This document shows, piece after piece, positions 22,001 through 33,992 of a stretch of DNA of 64,000 bases (position 1 is its first letter; the number at the start of each line of letters is the position of its first letter). The stretch is from Takashimella koratensis (Eukaryota > Basidiomycota > Tremellomycetes > Trichosporonales > Tetragoniomycetaceae), in contig BCKT01000003.1 of the NCBI GenBank assembly GCA_003116875.1, positions 251,143-315,142 of the forward strand. The letters run 5' to 3'. The notes beneath the pieces are model-generated. The model had not been told where the DNA came from, made no database searches, and was given only the letters and a program-made list of their open reading frames with translations. Made by a program: the position numbers and the translations under genes.

Positions 22001-25000
22001 GCCGCCCGCGCCTGCTCCCCCTCCTGCGCCATTCGCACCGCCTGCCCCGGCACCGGCCGTGCGCAAACCCGCACCCCCGCCATCCGACGAGGACTGGGAC
22101 GTCATTCAGGAGAAAGAACAAGATGATTCCGACAGCGATGACGATTATGCCCACTCTCGAGACAAACGGGGTCACCTCGCCTCTGCCCTCTTCGGGGGTC
22201 TCATGGGCGGCGGATCACCAACTACTTCTCGACCTGGGTCAGCGGCACCGGTCGCCCCGGCCGCGCCGAAGCCACCGAGTGCGGCGCTCGCCAAGCTTGG
22301 CGGAGGAGATGCGAGTGGAGGAGGAACGAGCGCGCTCTTCTCGTCGATCGCAGGTGGAGGGTTCAAGCTTAAACCGTCCAAGACTGTTGACAAGTCGGCA
22401 CTCCCGACAGGTCGAGTCATCGGTGACTCTGCGCCACCGGCACATATCGTCGCTCAGACCTCTGTGACTGAATCGACACCGACCGAGACTGAGCCTGAAC
22501 CAGTATCAGTAGCCCCGCCAGCGCCGGCGCCGGTAGAAGCCGAGTCGAGGGAAGTGGAAGAGGAATTCACGCCGTCTAACCCTAACAGACAGAGCGTGGA
22601 TTGGTATGCGGGATTAGCGGCGGATGCATCAAACCCCGCTGCAAGCTTTAGCGAGTACCAGTCCCTCGAGCCGACCAAGGAAGAGGATGAGGCGGGACAT
22701 GAGACTCATGCGGAGGCACCGGCGGGCGAGGCGGACTCCTTGGATGACTTTGATATGACTACGAGTAAGTAAGGATTGTCACAAGACGTCGATGAGCTTG
22801 GTGATGGGCAAGGAACTGATTTGGGTGATAGGTATCCGCGTTCGCACGTTGTTCGCATACGAAGGTCAGCGTGATGCCGATTTGTGTAAGTGAACAGCAT
22901 AGCAAGGAGAAGAAGAAGAGCCGTTTTAGGGACAAGAACCTGATAGAAGACGGCTTAGCGATAGCTTTGGGATGTTGCTAATCCTCCACAGCGTTCAAGG
23001 AGAACGTCGTCGTCATTGCACACCCGGCAAAGGACTCGTCAAGCCCTTGGTGGTACGGCGTCGTCCTTGACGGCGGCAAGTCTGGCTGGTTCCCTCACTC
23101 CTACGTCGAGGAGATCAAGAGTGAGTCTTCGTCTCTTCTTACAAGTCACAGATTTGCTTTTCTTCCCGGATGACGCTTTAAAATACCGATTCATGCTGAT
23201 TCGTCCCCTTTTCACATTAAGCGGTCCGCGCAAAAGCCATGTTCGCGTACGCAGGCGGAGGCGAAGAGGAACTTCCCTTCGCTGAAGGTGACGAACTCGA
23301 TATCGTCGATCATTCCGACGCAGACTGGTGGAAGACTGAAAAGGCCGGTGTCATCTTCATCGTCCCGGCTTCGTACCTAGAGCTCATAGGTTAGTGCCTT
23401 TCCACATATCTCCATCTCACCTTTAACCACACACCCTTCTCACTTCCCTCCCCTCTTCCCATTCTCCCATCTCTCCCCTTCTCCTTTCCTGCCCACTCTC
23501 GTCGCGTTGGGCGATGTGTAGGCCTTTTGTTTACCTTCTTTTTCTCCTTTTTTGACGCAGGCTGAATTATCTTTTTGCTTCTTCGTTTCTTTCTTTCGTT
23601 GTCTCATTTCTCTTTCCCTTCCCCACATGTGTGCTCCATCTACCTCTCGCCGTGCCGTTGTCCTTGTCAACCTCTCGTAATCTCGCTTTATCGAATCCGC
23701 CTGGTTCCTCACTCCAAAACAACAAAACCCCAAAAAAAAAAATCACCTTGTGTCCGTCCTGCAACTGGGAAAAAAATCAAATTTGGAAATGCAAATTGAA
23801 CCGTGCTATCGACGTGGGTATGTGGGTATCGACGTCGAACCTAACCCTCTGTTTCTATCGACTTACAACTCGGCTACCGACATGACGTCTTGCGGGGTGC
23901 TGGATGTTCGGTCAATTGCGGTATGGGCCGACTTTGATTTGTGTAATTTCGCAAACTGCTGAACTCTACCTTACGCGGCTTGACATGCGTGCGTGTGTAT
24001 GTGTGGTCGTTGATGACACGCCATCACCTTGCTGCGCTCCTGCTCTACTTACTACTCACAGACACCGCTCCTTCCGTCTCAGACCACTTGAGACAGACTG
24101 ATTCACACGTCCCAGTCCCCACCCCAGCAGTCCAAACACCTGCCACACCTACAGTTCGAGAACCCATCCCATCCATTTCCCACCCCTTCCCACTCGCCTT
24201 CACCCCACCTGCACCTATTGACCCTTCTCCTCCACCCGAGCCCTCTCTGCTCTCCCCAGTCCCTAGCGCGGCCGGCTTCGGATCCGCGCTCAACCGATCC
24301 CGCTCGACATCGGTGACTTCTGTCGACGAAGGGGACGATTCAGATACAGATAGCGTTTTGTCCTTCTGGTCCTCTGACGAAGAAGAGGACTCGGACACTT
24401 CTGCGTCGGGAGTGAAAGAGGGCGCGACGGAGGAGGCAGCGGAGAAGGAGGCCGAGAAGAAACGAAGAGAAGAAGAGAGGCACAGAGTATTGGCTTCGGC
24501 TGGGTTGAAGATTCGGAGAGAACCACCGGGGATCCCGTCCGCGCAGGCGAGGAAAGTCTCGCGTCGACGAAGACCGGCTCCGGCTGTCCCTCCTCCCCGC
24601 GCTCGACCGACGTCGACCATCTCCGAGCCCTCGTCCATGCCACCCCCGCCTCCACCCAAGGATGTGGTCACACCCCCTGCTGAGCCCGAGATCCAGCTGG
24701 AAGATGCGTACGCGCGATACGAGCGCTACCTCTCCGAATCCAGGGCAGTTGCCTCCGCCCGCGCGTCCAGGTCTCGCGCCAACTCGTTGATGAATGTGAA
24801 CGCGGGTCGAGCGCGCGCAGGGTCCGAAGCGATGTCGGCGTCCGGGTCGACCGGGGCAAGACCGTCAAGCATGATAAGCCTCGGTGGGAGCCCAGGCCTT
24901 CCTTCGCCGGCGCTGAGCAGCCCCTCGCTTAGCGGGACAGGCGGGGCGAGTGGAGGAGGAGGAGGAGGAGGGAGGTTCTCGGGTCTTTTATCGAGGATGG

Positions 25001-26462
25001 TAGGGCACGAGAGGGACGGAGCATTCGGGACAGGAACAAGTGGGACAGGGGCAGTATCAACGTCGTTGATCTCGTCTCCGAGGCTTAGCGCGCCAATCAC
25101 GCGTGTGGATACACCAAGCGTAGCGGATGAGGTGGGGCATACTTGGTCGAGTCTCGTGGATGCGAGTGTGTTGGCGACAATGTCAGACCGCGAGAGGAAG
25201 AGACAAGAGGTGGGTAGAGGCTTGCATTTGGTGGAGATGATGCCAAGGAGGTGGAGGTGGAACAATGACTGCAAGATCTACCAGGCTGACCTGTTTCTAG
25301 GCAATTTTCGAATTCATCGCCACGGAGGGCGCCTATAACCGCGATCTCCAGCTGATCGTCCAAGTCTTCTACTCTAGCATGCTTGACCTTCTCGACGAAA
25401 AAGCACTGACCGTCATCTTTGCGAATATCGAAGATATCCTCCTCTTCAACACTGGGTTCCTCTCTGCCCTTGAACAGCGTCAAAAGGCTTGTCGGCTTTA
25501 CATTGACGTTATCGGTGATGTCCTAGAAGAACATGTTCCGAGTTTATCGGTATACACGCCTTATTGTGTCAACCAACACCAAGCTGCGAAACTCCTCCAT
25601 TCGCTACGTACGTCTACGCCGGAACTAGGCGCTACGCTACAGGGGATTAGGGAGAAGAACGACGCAGTTAGAGGGTTGGATTTGTCGTCGTTCCTCCTCG
25701 AACCGATGCAGAGGATCACAAGGTATCCCCTGCTCATTAAGCAGATAATACATTACACGGACGGCGAACTGGACGCGGCGCCGTTGAAAAGGGCCCTAGG
25801 GGTCACGGAGGGGATTGTTGCGAGGATCAATGAAGGCGCGAGAGAAGCAGAGGGACAGGAACGGCTACGTGTGCTCAGCGAGGATCTCTGGATCGGAGGC
25901 GAAGGGTGAGTTGAGATGTGCTTGGAAGACAAGAGAGAGACGGTGGGCTGACTGTTGGATGTAGTCGACTCGACCTCACTGCGCCGACAGCGTACCAAGG
26001 CGGTAGGAAACTTCTTCGTGAAGGAGCAGTCACGAAAGCCAAGTCGGGTCGGAAATTGATCATGGTGTTATGTAACGATATCATCGTGCTCATCGAGGAT
26101 CGAAACCTTTATCGTATGGTGAGTTGGGAGATCGAGGTGGTTTGGGGTTGAGAGAAGCAAGGTTTGGGGACGATTCATATGAATGGCGTAGCTGACGGTT
26201 GGAATCTGCAGCCGATTCCGTTATACGAGGTGAATGTCCGAGAGGGTCGAGATGAGGTTGGGTTCAGTCTGCGTTTAGCCCACAGGCGTGGCGGGGACAC
26301 TGTGGCCTTGAAGTAAGTCTACAGTCTAGGCGGTGCTGACTTGATTCCAGGGCAATGAGCGCACGAGATCGTGCAGAGTGGGTGGGCGAGATCAATAAAG
26401 CTCGTCAAGCGGCGGTGCTCGCTCGTAGCGAAGGTAGACGTACGGGCGATACCGACTTCTAA
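19079..26462 (+). CDS. CIN1: intersectin-type endocytic scaffold with RhoGEF module (EH, coiled coil, WH2, two SH3, DH, PH)
   Basis: Twelve exons give 1988 residues: 19079-19633, 19714-19973, 20025-20101, 20161-22764, 22832-22885, 22992-23120, 23222-23389, 24062-25209, 25301-25905, 25965-26118, 26212-26312 and 26351-26462. Regions in order: Gln/Pro/Gly-rich repeats with PTG motifs; EH domain (about 222-300, EF-hand loops DTRGEGFISGE and DIDNRGKLNLPEF); long coiled coil; Arg/Asp repeat; Pro/Ala-rich tracts; WH2-like actin motif (about 1018-1040, ALFSSIAGGGFKLKPS); SH3 domains at about 1166-1225 and 1226-1283; Ser/Pro linker; DH domain (about 1666-1867, EPMQRITRYPLLIKQI); PH domain. Such proteins couple clathrin endocytosis to actin and Cdc42/Rho activation. 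The architecture matches Cryptococcus Cin1; the symbol rests on that. Reading into intron 7 would end a 1283-residue short form. Confidence 0.93.
23390..24061 (+). other. long intron 7 of the intersectin gene, with in-frame stop at its start
   Basis: 672 nt, against roughly 50-110 nt for most other introns here. The donor GTTAGT makes codons GGT TAG if unspliced, ending the protein two codons after the second SH3 domain. The intron is T/C-rich and has an A-run near 23732-23742 (minus-strand T-run), compatible with 3'-end formation. The acceptor CACAG is at 24057-24061. Confidence 0.7.
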
Positions 26463-26645
26463 CAACGATCAAGATGAATAAAATGAAGAAGAAGAATAAA
26501 AGATAGGATGGTTTTGGCATACTTTGAGTGAGTTGATGGACAACGTTAGATATGTAGTGGGAGAGATGAATGGATATGATCTATCAAGACAAATACACCT
26601 TGTCAAGTCGCCGGACAATGGCAACAACAAGGGGACTGGGGGGAT

Positions 26646-28389
26646 CTACAAAGGCTCTACCTTGACTGAGCCATCTATCTGCTCTCCATGCTCGACAATC
26701 AACTCCGCCTCGACTTCATCCTTGATTGCCTCGCGCACCTTTGCTTCCTCCTCATACTCCACCTCCACCGCCGCGAACCCAGGTACCGCCTCGGCTTCGC
26801 CCTTGACACTTGCGATTCCTCCACTGCCTTCGCCGTCCGCGCTGAGAGGAAGGAACGTGTACTGCACTTCTTTCCGATTGGCCGCGTTGACCGAGACGCG
26901 AGAGGGACAGAGCTTGGATTGGCCAAGAAGGCAAATGTCGCATCGAGGCCCTACAGGGAGGCAAATCACCTACACACGTTAGCAGGATGTAGGGTGAGGA
27001 GAGAAGAACGTACTTGGCCGAAACCAACGAGGAGCGGGTTGATTGGTTTGTGCAAGTGCGAAGGAAGCCACGATTCGAGGTTGATCCTAGAAGAAGATAA
27101 GCACAGAGCTAGCGAAGTTGAAGGTCTTCGAAGAGAGAGGGTAGAGGCAAGTACCCTACTCACCTGGTCTGTTCCGGAGTGGCCGTCGGCGGGCGATGCC
27201 ATTTGAGCCTGTTGGTGATTCGGTGGACGTGGACATCGACTCCGATCCCAGCATTGCTAATGAGCGAACATCACTGTCAGCTACGCGTCGCTCACTCAGT
27301 GGCCAGTCCCCACTGACATATCCCAAGCACACTGAAGGGCCAAGAACGCCATCTTCGGTCCGACCCCTTTCAGCTCACACAACCCCTCAATCGTATCCGG
27401 CACATCCCCGACCCCTTCCACTCCTTCCTGACTCATCAATTTCCTCGCTGCGTCTTGGATGTACTCGGTCTTACGGCGCCAAAACCCGACTTTGTTGATA
27501 CACCCTGCGACAGTGTCGGCGTCCGCGGAAGCAAGGGAGGACGCGGTCAGACCGCCCGGGAGGGTCAGGTGGAGGTTGGTCACGGCTTGAGAGGTGACGG
27601 CGTCTTTGGTTTGAGAAGAGAGCATGAGTGAAATGAGGATGTGGAAGCGGAGGGTCTGACGCGAAGGCTACGTCAGCAACTCGGACGGGCGATGTTGTAG
27701 AGAGACAAGCGAGCGCTCACTTTTGCGTCCAACCCGTCCGTCGTTCGAGGTCGCTCACAACCCCTGAACGACCGTCAGCTCAGTATCATCAAGGTATTGA
27801 TAGCAGCTCACATTTCGTCCACTGGGGCAACGATACCCGCTCTCATTCGCTCGATTAGGCGATACTGCTCCTCCCATTTCGCTGGGGCAGGATGTGGTCG
27901 ATCTCGCGCCGCCAAAGGCATTGCCTTCTTCCCTCCCTTCGGTGTGGAGCTTCCCTCGCTATTCTCGATCTTGATCTCCTCGCCTTTCACAACCGGCTTC
28001 AACGGGGTGAGCGGTTCGTGATTGACGCTAGGCTCACGAGCCGTCGGCGTCCTTGCCGATCGAATCGAGGTTGGCTCAGCCTTGACATTAGGTTTAGTTG
28101 GAGTGGTCGGTGTTTGTAAACTGGTGCGAGATCGTTTGCTTGGTGGAGGTTGGGCATGAGCAAATCGTCCAAGATCGAGTCTCGGCTTGATATCGGATGT
28201 CGAAGCCTCAGCGGACGGACTAGAGCCCGCCGCTGAGCGGGTGGTACGTCGGAGCGAGGTATAGGTTGGTGGAGAGACCGGAGTAGGCCAGGTTGAGGAG
28301 TTAGGTCGAGGCCCGTCGGATTTGAGAGGGCTGGTGATCAGCGAGACACGAGGATCGAGCTTGGATCGCGTAGATCGCAATGAAGCCAT
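26646..28389 (-). CDS. NTH1: endonuclease III-like DNA glycosylase/AP lyase
   Basis: Six exons (27812-28389, 27721-27763, 27318-27655, 27164-27256, 27014-27086, 26646-26969) give 482 residues. The enzyme removes oxidised pyrimidines and nicks abasic sites in base excision repair. The HhH motif LKGVGPKMA holds predicted catalytic Lys308; Asp327 is in GVDVHVHRI. An iron-sulfur site CX6CX2CX7C follows ([11 protein letters not shown] ... C), with a last spacing of seven rather than the usual five. A basic, Ser/Thr-rich N-terminal extension of about 190 residues ([14 protein letters not shown]) could target mitochondria and nucleus. An upstream in-frame Met at 28509 is possible but gives a less typical leader. 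Five [V/I]KxE motifs lie in both tails. It converges on the intersectin gene with about 180 nt between stops. Confidence 0.93.
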
Positions 28390-29253
28390 GATCGAGTAGC
28401 CACGGGGTAGCGAAGAGAGGATGATGTGGAGAACGACCGGGAGAGAGGGAGAGGTATAATGTAGGACGAGTGATTGGTCGATGACTGGAGATGGATCGGA
28501 GGATGGCAAGATCCAAGATCAGTCGCGAATTGGCTCATTTCCGAGTCGCGTCGTGGCAAAGTGGCGCGGAGATGTACGATGAACCACCGATCCTCGCCGT
28601 CTGCTGGACTGTCCGTGCAATCTCATGCTGCCTAAGACCAAGGTGTCACACGTGTTTCGCACGACCGTATAAAGCGGTAGCTGCATGAAAACTCCCACCG
28701 CAATATAGCTCCACAACGGTTCAACACGTTCCGAAACTATGCAAGTCCTTCAAGGCGACGTATGAACCTCACTAATATGCGAAGCCATTGGTATAGCAGC
28801 TGTGAGGTTCCGTGTGACTATCTGTGCGTCCTTTCCGGATTGCGCTAACGGTCAATTACCACTCATGAAAAGGATAGGTCTGTGCTTTCCCCAAGCTCCA
28901 TGGGAATCATGTTTCCATGCTTTCGGTCAAAGGGAGGGAGACATATCGCGAGTAGTGATCCGTCAACAGCCGTTACATAGGCTTTAAGCGGGAAAGACGC
29001 AGGTAGCGCAGGAAACGAAGGCATGAGAGGGGATACCGCGTGGTGAACTGCTTTGATGGAACAGTAATGAACGCGCTAGTCTTCAATCTCATGGTCCTGT
29101 CCTTTGCTGATCGAGCACGTTCGACATGCTATCGCTCAGCATGCGTTGGCGCTCCAGTGGAGATATAAGAGAAACCCTTACAAGAAGCAGCTATTCCCAG
29201 TCAATCACACACATCGACGTATCTCTTGCAAATTCTGATCAACAGCGATCGCT
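28390..29253. other. intergenic region, no supported gene
   Basis: Divergent interval between NTH1 (minus) and the MFS pseudogene (plus). Only short frames are present. A TATAAG-type element at 29164-29169 lies about 85 nt upstream of the pseudogene ATG. Base composition is less GC-rich than in the neighbouring genes. Confidence 0.45.
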
Positions 29254-31304
29254 ATGAGCTTCCTGGACGTTGCCAAGCACGACGACAAGTACGATGAGAA
29301 GGAAGTAGTTCACACCCCACACACCCGGTGCCAACTCACCCTCTGTCCACCATGTTGTCCGCCAAGCGGATCTTGCAGCAGACAGCGACGATGCCGCCAA
29401 AGTCCTCGACGGGTACGTCTTGGCTTTATCTGACACTATTGGCTCGCAACTGATGGCCTTGAACCAGCTATGACATCGACGATGCGAGCCCAGAAGAGCT
29501 GCGTGCCCTTGTCCGCAAACAAGACCTTATCTTGCTCCCCCTGATGGGTAGGTACAGGCTTTATGTGGAACTGACCTGGGCAGCCGTCGGCGTTGGGATG
29601 ATGCTCGTCGACAAGACCGCCCTGGGCAGCGCTGCCACTCTCATCTTGCAGTCAGACCTCGGTCTGGTCGGTGACCAATACAGCTGGGCGGTCAGCATCT
29701 ACTGTGACCGCTATTGATATACCCCCTCCTTTGCCTCAGTACTCACCGAGCATAGTCTTCGGGCTCTTGTTTGGAACGTACCCTGCATGCTTGCTCCTGC
29801 AGAGATTCCATTCGGGTCGCGTAGTCGGCACCGCATACCTCCTCTAGGGGTGTGTGATGCTGGGAGCCATGGTGAGTCCTTTCCCTTGGCCGTCACTACC
29901 CGTACCCCATGCGGCAACTGAATGCTCACTTTACCCAGGGAGTCAAAAACTACAAACAGCTCTTCGCTGTCCGTTTCCTCCTCGGCATGCTCGAATCATG
30001 CTGTCACCTGGGCTGGACGATGATCACCGCCCGTTTCTGGACCCCTCAGGAACAGCCCCTCCGCTACTCTCTCTGGGTCGTAGGACACACCGCCACCCCC
30101 ATCCCTTTCCTGCTCATCTTCTAAGGCCTAGGTCGCCTTCCCCCTCACCCTCTCGAACAGTGGCGATGGATCTTTTGCGTTCTGGGGAGTATCACAATCA
30201 TCGTCGGGTGTTTTGTGATGGTCTTGTTTCCTGACAAACCGAGTAACTGTATCTGGCTCACGAAACGACAACGTGTCCTGGCTGTAGCGAGGATTGCTCG
30301 TTGCCAAACAGGTATCAAAAACCACGTGTTCAAGAAGTACCAGATGGTCGAAGCCCTCTGCGACATCAAAGTGTGGATGTAAGTTGACTCATGACTGGGG
30401 TGTTGTAAGGCTGACTAGGTCCACAAATAGCCTGGCACTCATGCTAGCGTGTCAACAGCCTGCACCAGTCATCATCACCAACTTTTCGGGGATCATTATC
30501 AAGGGGTAAGTCTTGCGAACGGATGGCGCTGATTTGTCAGCTATGGTTATACTGGTTTGCAGATTCTTCTACTTCAGATCCTAGCGAACCTGGTGCCGTG
30601 TGTCACCACTCCTCTGGTGGGGCTGTTGGGCACTTACGTGCTTTTTTCAAGACTCGCAAAACAGTAGGTCACAAATTATCATATAACGATCAACTAACAT
30701 CGACAAAGTTCCTCATTGTCATCATCAGCTCGATCGCCATGATCAGCGAAGTGGTGTTGTACATGCGGCCAGCTGTCGCAGGCTCCAACAAGAAAGTGCC
30801 CTTGGCGTTCATCTCCCTCTTGTCAATGGACCAGTCAATCTGTGAGCTGCCACGGATTCTCCTCTCGGAAAGATCTGATCGAAGTGAACAGATTCTATTG
30901 TCATGGCCATGGTGGGTCAAAACTCGGGAGGAGCATCAAAGCAGCGAACTGCTGTCGCTGTTGCCATGGTGTTCTGTAAGTTTCATATATCTTACCAGAG
31001 CGCAATCCATTAGTTGGCTGACATACATTGCTCAGACTGCACGGCAAATATTTGCTTTCCGCAATCGTTCTTGTCCACTCAGTCACCTCGTTACCAAACG
31101 GGACTCATTACCTCGATCTCCTTCCAATCACTCCTCATTGTACTCGCACCGCTCTTCTACATGATTTGCAGATGGGAGAACAAAAAACGAGAGCAGACTT
31201 TGGAGATACTTGAATGGTCACCGAACTGGGATCAGCAGCAAGTTCTCGCTGGGCTACAGGACGAGACGGACAGGAGAAACCCATTGTTCCGGTACTACGC
31301 TTGA
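29254..31304 (+). pseudogene. decayed MFS allantoate-permease-type (DAL5-like) transporter gene
   Basis: Pieces of an anion:cation symporter family transporter follow in order on the plus strand: EELRALVRKQDLILLPLM, MLVDKTALGSAATL, LGLVGDQYSWAVS, FLLGMLESC, WTPQEQPLRYSLW, LEQWRWIFCVLGSITI, FKKYQMVEAL, QSPRYQTGLITSISFQSL, RWENKKREQ. These are hallmarks of Dal5/Tna1-type permeases, which import allantoate, ureidosuccinate or related anions. The copy is broken: TAG at 29845-29847 where the family has Trp, TAA at 30122-30124 where it has Tyr, and the N-terminal codons from the ATG at 29254 run in a different frame from the downstream homology (shift before 29357). The junction near 30660-30710 also does not keep frame with a GT-AG intron. 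Most intron signals survive, suggesting recent loss. Confidence 0.88.
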
Positions 31305-31489
31305 TACCGAGCAAGACATTTTCTTGCTCGTTCTTTGAGCTGACGTCACAGATGATAGCCAGTTCATCTAATTTTTCGTCTCAACACAAACGTTTGCCGT
31401 TCCCTATCGATAGTTCCGCTTCTTTGTGAATCACGAATGAGTATAGCTCTGCAAGTGATATGTACAGTACAGTATGTAGAAGCGAAGCC

Positions 31490-33285
31490 TTACGACAGCA
31501 TAATCGCAGCTGCAGTAGGTATCACCTTGCCCGACTCCGTATAGCCTTGACCATTGTTACTCAAGATCGGGGTAGCCGATCGGTTGAACGAACGCATCGG
31601 CATCGGCTCCATTTGGTGGGCCTGTCAAGGTGAAACTTTAGTCATGCAACGATCTATACTGGACTCACCTACCTCTGTGTACGTCTCGGTCGTGACCTTG
31701 ATGCGGGTGCTACCGTTGCGACTGGTGAGCTGCGAGCGTTGCTGCTGTTGAAGACACCAGTGTCAACACTTCTGAGCAAGAAGAAGAACTTCACCAACCG
31801 GGTACACAGAGACGGATGGCTCATCTTTGAAGTCCCTCAAGAGCCTGTAGCGGCTGTTGAGAACGATCAATAACGAAATGAGGTACACTTTGGGTGACCA
31901 GCTGAATCCATCGTCAGCGCTGAAAGAAGCTTCGAAGCCCCTTGACTTACATGAAGAAGGCAAGAAGAGGTGATCCACCATTGATAGCAAAGATGACAAG
32001 GAATGTCGACGCACTAGCACGGAAACGAAATGGGTCAGTAGTGTCGTTTCCCCAGACTATCACCGGTGCCCGTGAATGCCACTCACATGATGGTGGGTGG
32101 GGTTTGGGTCTCCATAAGCAGGCTATTTGCCGGTCAGCAGAGGGGGAAATAGTCAACAATCGCTCCCAGGGGATTTCTACCTGCGATTTGAATACGCACA
32201 GGATCAATTTCGCAATCAACTTGTCTGCCCTCTCTGCACCTGATCGGGAGCGAAACAACGACATCGCGATAGTTCCAGTAACGATGATGTCACTCGCCAT
32301 CTCGGCGCCGATCTTCTCGGCTTCAGCTCTGTGATGATCTCGAGCTGGACTGTGTCATCAACTTACCCAAAGGAATACGAAGATCCGGAGTCGATTGGCT
32401 TGTGTCTGGGACACGTGAGCTATCAACCGTTTTGCCTATTACTTAACCACTTCTTACATTATTAAGCGTGTGGCTTGTGAGAACCTTGCACATGATTCCG
32501 CCAGCCATGGACGCAAGCCTGAGCTTTGTGAGTGTCTCGCGAGCATTTGAAGAGCATGTAGAAGCATGGTACTACAGAAGATATGTAGCTTACAGCATGG
32601 GAAGAACGACAATTGGTAGGAGCTTGTTCCTCCCGGTCATGCGGTATGCACGCTCCGTGAAGAACAGCTGAGCAGTCATCAGTGGTATGTATCGCAACCC
32701 CGCTCACCGAAACGGGCGTCCGGATAGCGGTCTCCAAGATGTAGTCCCATCCTGTCCCTGCATTATGTCAGCTAAACCAATTGCGTCCTGAACCTAGTCC
32801 ACGAAGACCCACAGCTGTATTCGTAGAAACCGGCCGCGTTCCCAAACCCGTATACGAACAAGTGCATTTGCCACGCCAGCAGACTAAGACGTTATCAGCC
32901 GGAAGCGTCAAATCTTCAGGCAGCCAGTGTTGACTTACAATGCCGATGTACCAAGACCAACGCCCATGACCCACATCTGAAACAAAGGCTGTGAGCATTG
33001 GGACTTTGATCACATCGGGGGCTACTAGTGAATGTCAGACTCACCACCATGGCGCGGATGGACCAGGGATCAGACTTCCACGAATAGTCTGTCCATTTGA
33101 TGAAGAGTGCAAGCGACGCGCCTAAGCAAGCTGCATCCACAGCAAGGCTAGGAATTGATTTCGTCAGCGAGGGGCACGTTTCGCATCACAGGCAGACGGT
33201 TGGCTTACCCTAAAATATATGGCCCAAAGAGCAGACCCGGCCTTTCTCCCAAAGTATATGCTTGCTGATTCGCCGTTGCACTCAT
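31490..33285 (-). CDS. DUF6534-like seven-TM protein, tandem copy A
   Basis: About 14 short exons read right to left from ATG at 33285 (MSATANQQAYTLGERP) to TAA at 31490. All junctions I followed are GT-AG and keep frame. The protein has an extracytoplasmic start with a GPYIL motif and about seven hydrophobic segments. The family core includes ETAIRTPVS, LFFTERAYRMTGR, ASDIIVTG, RSRSGAERADKLIAKLI, METQTPPTIM and WSPKVYLISLLIVLNSRYRL. It then continues KVTTETYTE, HQMEPMPMRSFNRS and a tail ending AAAIMLS. This matches the basidiomycete membrane family DUF6534, whose function is unknown. A TATATA element at 33369-33374 lies about 85 nt upstream of the start. Closest in the window to copy B. Confidence 0.85.
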
Positions 33286-33992
33286 CTTGTTGGAGTCACC
33301 GGGCTCTACGATGGTGAGAAAGATAATGGGAGAGAAGAAAGCGGATGAAAGAGAGTCGAGTGGGCCAGTATATAAATGCGGCTGACTCCCACCCTCCCTG
33401 CTTCAAGGGGACGGAGAAGACGTGGAACGGCATCTGCAACATGGAGACTCATCAGTACCCCTTCAAGTCTGGAGTCTAGAATTTGATGCTCTGATGGTGA
33501 GGGGAAAACAAATGCCACTAATGATTTGAAGCTCCAGGTCGGAGGCATTGCCTGACGACGGCCGTGCAGGTGCACGCACACTCGGCGTTTGAGACGCTAA
33601 TGATGTCCGTGTGATGGTTCCTGCGTCTGGGGTCATCATTGGCCGGGAGTTACCCGCTGAGCTGTTCTGGGTTGAAGCGTGCGAGTAGCCGGTGCGAAAT
33701 ATGATGTGAGAGGTGATTGGACGGAGCCGAACAACATCCTGAGGTTGGCACAGACATACACCAGCGGGGGTGAAGAGCCGGAGCAATGTGAGAACACAAG
33801 ACACCGAGATTGAGGCACAAAGGAGTCAATCCATTCCACCGGAATGATGATCTCGGTCCCAATCCAGCGGGTGAGGACTCCCATTGCTACTGAAGGAGAG
33901 AAGGCTGAAACCGACGGAACCCAGACGGTGGCATCTCAACTCAAAAGAGGTCGTTACGATCATTGATTAATCCCAGGATATTGTATACATGT
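33286..33992. other. intergenic region upstream of copy A
   Basis: Promoter of copy A and 3' region of copy B. A TATATAAA element lies at about 33369-33376. Minus-strand frames at 33463-33884 are open but carry no family motif. Confidence 0.45.

Noticed and set aside
21011..22105. Long minus-strand open frames (up to 364 codons) opposite the intersectin gene
   Set aside because: They mirror the Pro/Ala-rich exon 4 and are Gly/Ala low complexity; the plus strand has clear domains and splice sites.
29254..29420. Rescuing the MFS N-terminus with an extra intron
   Set aside because: No AG between 29360 and 29390 restores the needed frame, so a frameshift fits better.
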